Assembly (NCBI RefSeq): GCF_963678635.1
Contig: NW_026971149.1
Coordinates: forward strand, 1,180,001 to 1,244,000
Length of the DNA stretch: 64,000 nucleotides
Origin: Symsagittifera roscoffensis
Taxonomy: Eukaryota > Xenacoelomorpha > Acoela > Convolutidae
Reading direction: 5' to 3'
Every line of letters starts with the position of its first letter. Position 1 is the stretch's first letter. Of this stretch, positions 46,879-56,000 are shown piece after piece. A program made the translations under genes and the position numbers. The notes beneath the pieces were generated by a model. The model did not search any database, was not told where the DNA came from, and saw nothing but the letters and a program-made list of their open reading frames with translations.

Positions 46879-48200
46879 CTATGATAATTGATCTATTGGT
46901 TGAATAGTCTCGTGATTTGTTATTTTGATACTGTGTGATTTAATTAAATGATTATTTTCTATCCCTATTGTATGAGGTGTTCTTGGATCGATTATTTGAT
47001 TAGCATCTTTTTCGACAACTTGAATGAAGCTGTTTCTAACGAAGTTTGAATAGTTGCTTCTGTTTGAATTTGATCTGGAATAGTTGTTTCGGTAATGATT
47101 GTTTGATCGACTATATCTATTTTGTGAGAAGTTTTGTGAATTTCTTTGAATTGGAGTTCTTCCTCGATAATTAGATTTGTAGGGTAATTGTAGTCTACAT
47201 GTGTTATAGTTATCAGGGAGTGGTTTTTTTGAACTGATATTACTATGAATTTTTTGTTTGGTAAATTTTTTTTTTTTATGTTTCCATAAAATTAGAGTTA
47301 TTTGGTTCTCTGTGTTTTTGTGGTTTATTCTGATTATTTTGTTGTTTTTGTCTACATTTAGCAATGTTGTGTCCGTATCTACGGCATAAATTGCACCATT
47401 TTTTGAAAGATAGTTTGTCCTAAAAGTTTGGGTTCTTCTCGTAGATAATAAAAGTTTGAGTGATTTTGTCAGGTAATTCGGTATCAGAGACATGAATTTC
47501 ATTTATTTGTGAGGTAGTGGTTTGGATGGTGGTTACATATTGTAATTTTAAATTTTCTGTTTCTTCCAATTTCATTGTGGTTTTGGTTTGTTCTTGTTTA
47601 TCTACTAGCTTTCTAAAGTCCATATCGGGTTCTCGAATCGAAGAAGGGTGTGATGCTCTCTTTTTTTCCCCTTTTTTGTAGTGGAGGTGTTAGAGTCATA
47701 ATTAAAATTTTTGTCATTTTTGTATTTGTTTGTTTCTTTCAGAGTCAAACATTTTTGAGAATTCTTGTGTGAATCTTTTCCAATCTGATTTAATATCTAT
47801 AGGTAATACCTAAAACAATTTTTGGGCTAGGCCATCAAGTATAATTTGGATTAGAGCTGTGCGTCTATGTATCCAATTTTGATGAAGTGGTGTGTTTACT
47901 GATTCAGGTCCTAATTTTAAAATCAAATTTGCTGTGACTGCGTTTAAAAAATCTTCTACTGAGTATTCGGGATCTATTCCTGTGAATACCATTAGCTGCT
48001 TATTTGATGATATGGAGGATCTACACATTAGGTATGGCTTCATAGTCATTTGTAGTGAGTCTGCGGCGTTTGGTATTTAAGAAAAATTTGTAAGTTGAGC
48101 TTTGTTCTTTCATGTTGCTGTAGGTAATATGGCAGTGGGATTTCATTGTGCATTTGAGTTGGTTGATAAAATTGTGTGTTGACTGAAATTTTATGTTGAT
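46879..48200 (-). pseudogene. gypsy gag unit 1 with CCHC zinc knuckle
   Basis: The capsid part, frame 48049-47810, has FTGIDPEYSVEDFLNAVTAN and NWIHRRTALIQIIL, a Ty3/gypsy capsid-like helical segment. Frame 47623-47420 continues. The nucleocapsid has one CCHC knuckle, C-N-L-C-x4-H-x4-C (47354-47395), in a frame offset from the long open frame 47502-46879, so a frameshift lies between them. The basic Arg/Asn/Tyr/Ser-rich tail follows. About 124 bp present in unit 2 (48860-48980) are missing near 47730. 47072-48200 is a tandem duplicate of 48201-49455. Confidence 0.7.
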
Positions 48201-49455
48201 GATCTGGAATAGTTGTTTCGGTAATGATTGTTTGATCGACTATATCTATTTTGTGAGAAGTTTTGTGAATTTCTTTGATTTGGAGTTCCTACTCGATAAT
48301 TAGATTTGTAGGGTAATTGCAGTCTACATGTTTTTATAATTATCAGGGAGTGGTTTTTTGAACTGCTATTACAATGAATGTTTTTGTTTGGTAAATTTTG
48401 GTCTTTTTTTATGTTTCCATAAATGAGAGTTATATGGTTATCTGTGTTTTTGTGGTTTATTCTGATTATTTTGTTGTTTTTGTCTACATTCGGCAATGTT
48501 GTGTCCGTATCTACGGCATAAATTGCACCATTTTTTGAAAGATGGTTTGTCTTAAAAGTTTGGGTTCTTCTCGTAGATAATAAAAGTTTGAGTGATTTTG
48601 TCAGCTAATTTGGTATCAGAGTCATGAATATCATTTACTTGTGAGGTAGTGGTTTGGATGTTGGTTACACATTGTAATTTTAAATTTTCTGTTTCTTCCA
48701 ATTTCATTGTGGTTTTGGTTTGTTCTAGTTTATCTTCTAGCTTTCTAAAGTCCATATCGGGTTCTCGAATCGACGAAGGGTGTGATGATATCTTTTTGTA
48801 ATCACTTTTTTTGTAGTTGAGGTGTTAGAGTCATCATTAAAATTTTTGACATTTTTGTAGTTTTATAATCATGCGTATTGAGTTAGTATGCTTTTCTGAC
48901 TAATGTTTCAATTCTAACTGCGAATTGTTTTATTGTTTCATTTGGTAGTCTACGATTTTTATTGCATAAGACTCTTTGACATTGTTTGTTACTTTCAGAG
49001 TCAAAAATTTTTGAGAATTCTTGTGTGAATTTTTTCCAATCTGATTTAATATCTATAGGTAAATCCTAAAACAATTTTTGGACTAGGCCATCAAGTATAA
49101 TTTGGATTAGAGCTGTGCGTCTATGTATCCAATTTTGATGAAATGGCGTGTTTACTGATTCAGGTCCTAATTTTAAAATCAAATTTGCTGTGACTGCGTT
49201 TAAATAATCTTCTACTGAGTATTCGGGATCTGTTCCTGTGAATACCATTAGCGGCTTATTTGATGATATAGAGGATCCACCCTTTAGGTATGGATTCATA
49301 GTCATTTGTAGTGAGTCTGCGGCGTTTGGTATTTGAGAAAAAATTGTAAGTTGAGTTTTGTTCTTTTATGTTGCTGTAGGTAATATGGCAATGGGATTTC
49401 ATTGTGCATTTGAGTTGGTTGATAAAATTTTTTTGACTGAGTTTTATGTTTGGAA
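48201..49455 (-). pseudogene. gypsy gag unit 2 (tandem duplicate) with CCHC zinc knuckle
   Basis: Same domains as unit 1: capsid frame 49305-49066 (FTGTDPEYSVEDYLNAVTAN), middle frame 48755-48552, and the CCHC knuckle at 48486-48527 with unchanged spacing. The offset to unit 1 is ~1.13 kb at the knuckle and ~1.26 kb at the capsid. Frames are broken, but the zinc ligands are kept in both units. Confidence 0.7.
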
Positions 49456-50060
49456 TTTATTATTGTATGACATTTGGTTATGTCTGTTTTGTCGTACTTG
49501 TTAGTTTAAATTGTGTACGGTTCAAAAATGTCTGGTTGATAGATAAGATCTGGTTGATCGATGTTCCAATGATTATATGGTTGGTTTTATTGAATCGTTG
49601 TTGATTTTGATTTTAGTATTCCTCATATTCTGAATAATGCGCTTGGTTTCTAGTATAGTACTTATTCACATAGTTTTAATTTTGTTGAAAAAATGGATAA
49701 CTTTCGCTATGATATTGTGTATTTCGTAAATGATCGTTAAAAATGCTGATTGTAAGTTGGTTGTTGTATATTTTGATTTTGTGAAAGTGAGTTTTTCTAG
49801 TTATTCATTTTAGGGGGTTTTGGTTTTTTTGATTTTGCAACATAGTCATAATTATGGTCTGAAAAGTTTTTTCTATGTGATTGTCTTGATGTCGTTGTTG
49901 GTTTAAACATTCATTTGGCCATGTGTGAATATCTGAAAGCAACGGAACCTTTTTTTTGGATTGTTTGGTTGTTTGTGGTAATGCTGTATTCTGATTTCTT
50001 GGAGGCATAAAAGTAGGATGAATGGGTGAAATGTTTCGTTGTGTTGTTGTTGTCATTGTT
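49456..50060 (-). other. probable gag 5' region or leader of the right gypsy copy
   Basis: A minus-strand frame at 49805-50056 (83 codons, Gln/Asn/Thr-rich) may be the beginning of gag. A primer-binding site and the expected 5' LTR between here and 51 kb could not be identified. Confidence 0.3.
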
Positions 50061-51063
50061 TCAACTATTGCTTACGAAGTGTGATGGAGTTTGAATATCT
50101 TGTTGTGTAAGATCCTGTTGTGTAATTCACAACTAAATGTAAGATAAACACACAGCTGGACCTCTCTATCCTCACACAACGAAGTCATCTCTAAAAAGCT
50201 ACCTATAATCATTATCAAAATGTTTATATACGCCAGCTTCATAGTGAAACCATAGGAGTCGTGTTCATCATTCACTTACTCTAAACTCGAGTTACTATTT
50301 AGGGCATTCCAATTGGCGAAAATCTATCAATCATGATGCAACTTTTTCAAATTCCAAAAACCTCAGCTCCAATGCTTCTGAAGACATGAGCTCCTTATCT
50401 TCCTGTTTTCATGAATCTCTTGTGTTTGGAGCAATTCTGTAACAGCCGTTAGACTACACATTTGGTAAGCTAGTACTCGCTTCAATACTAGTGATCGGTT
50501 TCTGATTTCTTCCCCGTAACTTCGCTTACACATTTCGGCCCATACTCCATCTACGAATTGGCTGCTGTGTAAATTTTGTCGGCTTTCTTCCATGTATGTT
50601 TGTTTAGTGAAGCTTTGAAAAATCGCAGACGTCAAGTGAAAAGTCAATTTTGAACTTCCAAAGCTTTTCAAACCCTCAGTTTTAACTTTTTTGATTCGCT
50701 AAGGCGTCAACATGGCTCATTGCAATCTATAGAATTTAGAAATTTCATCAGGAAATGAGTTCTTTCCGCCTCATCTCAACTTAAGGTCTGTCAAAAATGG
50801 CATCAAACAAATTTTGTAACTGTATTTCCAAATTGTATCCCAAAAACGTGCACCATGAGGATGTGATCAAGCAAATTTCTTTGCTGACTTGTGATGTTAG
50901 TCGACTTTTTTTGTTGTTCACATATTGGGTTTAAAAACTTTTTCAGAATCTGTAGAAAACCAAATTATCATAACTCGATTTTGTGTATTGTTCTCATCTT
51001 TTTCTTTGTCCCGAATAATAAAACTTTGAGGTTGAGATTGACAAGGGAACAAACTTAGACTTC
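50061..51063. other. spacer left of the BEL/Pao element, nothing recognised
   Basis: Minus-strand frames at 50072-50275 and 50363-50671 encode unrecognised products without motifs. A short inverted repeat GTTGTG-TAATT-CACAAC lies at ~50117-50133. No transposon ends were paired here. Confidence 0.4.
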
Positions 51064-51068
51064 ACAAC
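51064..51068. repeat. 5-bp target site duplication, left
   Basis: ACAAC directly before the left LTR; identical to 59864-59868 directly after the right LTR. Confidence 0.9.
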
Positions 51069-51105
51069 TGTTGCAGCGCAAATATAAAACAATAGTTTAA
51101 ATGCA

Positions 51106-51113
51106 TATAAAAG
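51106..51113 (+). promoter_or_regulatory. TATA box of the 5' LTR
   Basis: TATAAAAG, repeated in the right LTR at 59453-59460. It is centred in ATGCATATAAAAGTAAATGC and placed ~37 bp from the LTR start. Confidence 0.6.
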
Positions 51114-51132
51114 TAAATGCATACAGGGACAG

Positions 51133-51185
51133 TAGCCAAGCGTATACATGGTGCGTCCCGGCGGGTTTGGCGCCGGTTCGAATCC
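51133..51185 (+). promoter_or_regulatory. tRNA-like internal pol III promoter (A box and B box) in the 5' LTR
   Basis: TAGCCAAGCGT (51133-51143) fits the A-box consensus TRGCNNAGYNNGG at its first nine positions. GGTTCGAATCC (51175-51185) is a perfect B box. The 42-base spacing of box starts is that of real tRNA genes. A GGCG/CGCC hairpin between them could mimic a long variable arm, but the T stem and acceptor ends do not pair well, so this is a tRNA-derived promoter remnant rather than a tRNA gene. Confidence 0.55.
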
Positions 51186-51537
51186 CGACTAGGCCATTTC
51201 CTTTCTAGAACTCGAATGTGCATCGAACTTGATGGGATGCTCCGTAACCAGGTTCGGTCCCCCCAAAACCCATTTTAACCGTCTTTTCGCTCTAATTTGG
51301 TTCAACCTTGGTTAAGGCTGACCTTTAAAAATAGCAATTTGTCTCAAGGACAAATACTGGCCATTTTTGCAGCTTGTTTTGAGTTATGCAGTTTTTTGTG
51401 GCCGATGTTACCGATAACAATAAAAAAGTTTGTTATGAAATCTCATTGTTACCGAGTTATTTTTGCCGATAAAATGCTCGAATTAAACTGTTTGAAATTC
51501 GATACTTTTACAATCCGTGGAGATTGAGCGCACATTT

Positions 51538-51555
51538 TGGTGCCCCACAAGGGAC
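51538..51555 (+). other. candidate primer-binding site
   Basis: TGGTGCCCCACAAGGGAC begins three bases after the LTR. TGG is the complement of the CCA tail of tRNA, and the position is as expected for minus-strand priming. The cognate tRNA is uncertain; an arginine isoacceptor is a guess from partial resemblance. Confidence 0.5.
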
Positions 51556-51877
51556 AACGAAGTTATTCACGATTCTGCACAAAAGAAAACGAAGTTATTC
51601 ACAATTCTGCATAAGGGATCCGAATTTAGCCTAATTGGTGTGATTAACTTATTAAATAGATCAGCCGAAGTGTTCAAGTAAGTGAGCGCTTTGAAATCAT
51701 CCGTCACAAGTAAACTACATTAGAACAGTGGCTTTGAGCCTCTGTGGTACTTGCTGCTTTGTGCGACAACTGTGCCGAAACCGAGTGTATCACCGAAATG
51801 ATTCAGAATCCGAGTATCAGAACCAAGGAGGAGTCATTTCAGTAACACAAGGAGAAAAAGAGAATAGAGGAATAAGC

Positions 51878-52020
51878 ATGAATATGGCTCATTCACACCA
51901 GGCCCTTCAGTTTGAGCAGGAGGGAAATAAATTCTTCGGCTAAAAGAAGTACGAATCAGCTGTGGATTGTTACTCAAAAGCGATCAAACTAGACCCCAAA
52001 ATACCCCAGTTTTATACTCA
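51878..52020 (+). pseudogene. captured host gene fragment, TPR repeat resembling the CHIP/STUB1 N-terminus
   Basis: In one frame, MNMAHSHQALQFEQEGNKFF is followed by a stop (51941-51943) and then KKYESAVDCYSKAIKLDPKI and PQFYT. The spacing of E-G-N-x-x-F, Y-x-x-A-x-x-x-Y-x-x-A-I and the final P fits one 34-residue TPR motif. The wording is closest, from memory of the family, to the first TPR of the E3 ligase CHIP, with other TPR co-chaperones as alternatives. It lies between LTR and gag, where BEL/Pao elements normally have no such domain, and after PQFYT the similarity stops. It looks like a transduced host fragment. Confidence 0.55.
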
Positions 52021-52464
52021 CAGCTGGTGTCTTGGAGCTGAAGGCCTATATACAGAGGTGATTGCTGGACAATTCTTCCGCGGCGGACCGAAAATCTGAC
52101 AACCGAAACCGGTGACCACTCAATCTCCAAAACCGTCAAAAACTGTAAGACTATTCTAATTTTTACAAACTTGCAATAAAATTATGTACGATGTGTTATT
52201 GTGTATCCCAACTCAAAGCAAGCTACAAGTGGTAATTTTTTCTCGATACCAAAAATTTTGGGTAATTGTGAACGGATTGAAAGTCCAGAAAAACGGAACA
52301 TAGACAAAAGGTACTGGACTAGTTTTTTGGATTGGTTTGCGACTCGAACCTGCTGACCAAAATTTTCCGAAAAATTTTGGGAAAAAAGTAAGAAATTTCC
52401 AAAAAATTGTCAAAACGTCCCCATAATTCTGCGATACTGTGCTGTAACATGACACCAACCTTAT

Positions 52465-52584
52465 GGTAAGTGGTCTGGTAGCGAAATATCAGGCAGATTA
52501 AGTTGAGTTTTTTCATCCTCAGGTTTTTTCCGCGTGTGTTGTTGGAACTTAACCGATTTGCCTGATTCTCCAACCCCATTGGTA
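52465..52584 (+). ncRNA. leader repeat hairpin 1
   Basis: First of three ~195-bp leader repeats. The arm ATCAGGCAGATT (52488-52499 region) pairs with GATTTGCCTGATT (52555-52567 region) using two G-U pairs. The loop contains TCATCCTCAGG and CCGCGTGTGTTGTT, conserved in all three repeats. It starts AAGTGGTC and ends CCCATTGGTAA. Confidence 0.6.
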
Positions 52585-52660
52585 AACTTAAGGTTTACAA
52601 CGACTTGATACCTGTTTGCATCCGTTCGCTTTTCAAAACATTCGTTTCGCAACGACTGAC

Positions 52661-52776
52661 TAAGTGGTCCGGGACGGTAAAATTAAGCAAGTTAAGTTGT
52701 TGTCTTTCATCCTCAGGTTTGCTCCGCGTGTGTTGTTGGTTTTCAACCGACTTGCTTAATTCCCAAACCTCTTGGT
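52661..52776 (+). ncRNA. leader repeat hairpin 2
   Basis: AATTAAGCAAGT (52681-52692) pairs perfectly over 12 bp with ACTTGCTTAATT (52750-52761). An inner GTTG/CAAC adds four pairs beyond a small internal loop. Loop sequence is as in repeat 1. Confidence 0.65.
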
Positions 52777-52858
52777 AATTCGTCGAGCTACTAGCCGATT
52801 AGTAGTGACGCACCGTCGTACGATCGTTCAACAAATTTTGTACGCCGTAACATCATCC

Positions 52859-52976
52859 TAAGTGGTCAGGGAGGTGATATTAAGTAAATTAAGTTGGTTT
52901 TATTCATCCTCAGGTTTACTCCGTGTGTGTTGTTTGATATCAACCGACTTACTTAATCCCCAGCCCCATTGGTAAC
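52859..52976 (+). ncRNA. leader repeat hairpin 3
   Basis: ATTAAGTAA (52879-52887) pairs with TTACTTAAT (52949-52957). One A-C mismatch follows, then two further pairs. Relative to repeats 1 and 2, substitutions in one arm are matched by substitutions in the other. The gag start codon is ~90 bp downstream. Confidence 0.6.
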
Positions 52977-53063
52977 TTTACTCACCGAAAACCGTTCCGA
53001 ATCGCCCCGCAAACGCCCGATAACCGTTAAGTATAGTTTGAGTTAAGTATAGACCCTAGAGCC

Positions 53064-56000
53064 ATGGATGAGAACTTTCAGAAGAGGGTTCAAAGGTTAT
53101 TTGCGAAGCGAACCAAGCTTGAAAATGAACTGTACAAGTGCCATGAAATTATAATTGAGAACATTGAAAGTCAGAGTCGCTCATCAAAGATTGACACTCA
53201 GATTCAGAATTGCAAGAGCCTGATAGAGACTGCAGTTGAAATAAATGAGGAATTGATTAAGTTAGCTTCTAAAAGTGTTGATCCTGATAAATTGATACCA
53301 GCGCAGGATATGTGGCTTCATACGGTTACATCAAGAAACGATACAGTTTTACAGAAGGCTGCATCATATAAAGCTGGCTTAAAGGTTGAACCTGAGGAAG
53401 CAGAGCTTGACAATGTTGCAGAATCGTTAAGTACGATCGTAACAACACAACCACAAGATTCACATGAAGCAGATGCGCGCTCTAAGGTGTCGCGGTACAG
53501 TAGTCGACATCATAAATCAGGTTCGCATAAATCCAGTCGCTATACCGTCGCGCAGTCAAAAACATCAACTGAGAAGAGGCTAGATTTGTTGGTTTTGAAG
53601 AAGCAGCAGGAGGAACTTGAGAGACAAGCAAAGGTGTCATTGAAGTTGAAAGCGCAGCAAAATAAAATAAAAGAACAGCAAGGTAATTTAGAGTTGGAAG
53701 AACTAGCTGAGGTACACCGCAAGAAACTGGCTGAAATTGAGTTAAAGGAATTCGAGTTGGAAGAAGAGATTTCTGCAGCAAGTGAGAAGATAGGAAATGC
53801 TAGCGTAACACATGTTGACCCACAACGTACTGAACAATGGGTAGAAAACGTTGTCACTGAGCAAGAGCAGGCCGAAGTTGTTGCAAGCTCAGAGCAAAGT
53901 CATCCAGTAGTCGAGAGTTCCACTTTGATTGCTACTGATGTTTTGCAAGGGACTGGTGCCGTCGTCAGCGGGGGTGCCGTCGTCAATGCTGGTCAAACCA
54001 CATACAGTGAACCGGGAGGCCACAATAGGAATCGAATTCAGGCTCAGAGATCAAGTTTGGTCCAATCGCGTCTGTCATTGCACTCAATCGAGAACCCATC
54101 TAGTTTACCACAGTTCGTTGCCTCCAGCTCAAACTTTGTTACTCCACACTTAGCTTCAACACCTCATGCTGAAGTTTCGCAAAATCACAATCTGATACCA
54201 CAAGCAAGTGGTAGCATTCCCGCTTCAATGCCCTTTGGTAATCCCACCATTAATGTGGCACCGCCTTCTGTGTCGACCGTTACTAATCCAGTTTCGCTTC
54301 CGGCGAGTCAACCTTTTGTTCCTCCATTAACCGTTCCGATTCCCATTTCGCTTCCGATTATTCAACCATTTGTCCCGTCAACCGTTCCTATTCCCTCTTT
54401 GCTTCCGGTCAGTCAGCCACATTCCGGCCCCGTTTCAACTGGGTATCAGGCGCCTGCAGCGCCATCCCATCAACCTATAAATGTTCCAAACAACCCAACA
54501 AGTTTCTCAAGTGAACACTATAACCCGTATAGCAGTTTGTGGAGACCTGCCGCGACTGCGCAAACGATGCCAGTTCCTCAGTACTGCGCACCGCCCTCAA
54601 ACGTTTTCTCAGTGACAACTCCTGTTGTTCCACCAAACACCGTAGTTCCTTATACAAGTTTTGGGACTGTGTATTACACCCAGCCGCAAGCTCATCCAGT
54701 TGTTGAAACAGCGCATCAAGGTTATCCACCTACATATCCTGCGCCCACTACGGGCCCGTCTTACGTGCCTAATAGCGAACAACCCATCTCGGCGAGAGAG
54801 TTAGCAGATATCATTCTGCATAGCCGCAAAGACCGTCTACCGGAGTTGAACTTGGAAGTGTTTGATGGAGAACCACTTAACTGGTATGAATGGTTCGGGC
54901 AGTTCCAAGCAACAGTTGATTCGGCTATGCTAACTGATGATGAAAAACTCAAATATCTGAAAACACACGTTAAAGACAAAGCCAAGAGTGCAATTGCGGA
55001 ATACGGCTACAGTGGAGTGTTGTATAAGGATGCTCTAGCAACTCTCCAGAGAAAGTTTGGGCAACCTCATGTTGTAGTTGGTGCACATATGGATAAGTTG
55101 AAGAATTTTCCCGCATTGAAGATGCGCAACTCTGACCATGTTATAAGTTTTTCTGCGGTGATTTCTGGGCTCGTAGCTGTTTTTAGGTCTTTGTCGTTCA
55201 ATGACGACTTGAAAAGTGTGAACCTATTAAATCAAGCTGTCAGTAAGCTTCCTCCAAATCTAAAAGAGGCATGGTCCATGCATACTGTTAGACAACATTG
55301 GCAGCGATTAACATTGCTAGACTTCAACGATTGGCTTAAGAATAAGGTAGAAGGCCATGAGCGATTGAAATCTTTAGTCAAAGTCGAGCAGCCAGTTAAA
55401 CAAAAAGTAGTTACAAAAGTGCTTGCAGGTAACACTAAGGTAAGTTCTAAGGATGAGAAAAGAAGAGAAAAGACAAGGTTTCCTCCATGCTCGCTATGCA
55501 AAGGGCAGCATGCACTCTGGAACTGTTCCGTGTTCAAAGAGAAAAACGCAACACAAAGGGCTAAATATGTAGCAGAACAAAAGCTCTGTTTTTCTTGTTT
55601 ACAAGGCAACCATACCTTCCGAAAGTGCCAAAAGGCAAGAAAATGCCCAAAACAGGACTGTGAGAGCACTCACAATGTGCTTCTTCATGGAGCCGAGAAA
55701 GTTTTCCCGCCCAAAGAGGCCGACCGATCACCATCGACTCAAACTAATACAAACACTACTTCTGCAAACAACGCAGCTTGTGTTAAACCTTGTGAGGGAA
55801 CTGCAAAAGGTATTCTTCCCGTTGCGTTGGTAGATGTGTCCTCTGGTTCGGAAAATTCGAATGCACTAGCACTTTGTGACACCGGTTCCACTCATTCTTG
55901 GGTTTCCGCGGCACTCGTTGAACGTCTGAAATTAGTTGGCACGCCCGTAAATGTTACGACCGATGGTTTTAACTCAGCCAAGGTATCTAAAACTCAACGA

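Larger units (their letters stand above)
51069..51534 (+). repeat. left (5') LTR of the BEL/Pao element
   Basis: 466 bp, TG...CA. It contains TATAAAAG at 51106-51113 between two ATGCAT motifs, a tRNA-like A/B box pair at 51133-51185, and AATAAA at ~51418 as a possible polyadenylation signal. The block 51397-51427 (31 bp) is replaced by 13 different bases in the right LTR, which removes AATAAA there. Confidence 0.95.

Noticed and set aside
50117-50133. Short inverted repeat as a terminator or transposon end
   Set aside because: Six-base arms in AT-rich DNA are expected by chance and no partner end was found.
51121-51190. A genuine tRNA gene in the LTR
   Set aside because: A and B boxes are good, but acceptor and T stems do not pair, so only a tRNA-derived promoter is claimed.
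53482-53857. Minus-strand frames within gag
   Set aside because: Antisense to the long gag-pol frame, which has all the domain evidence.
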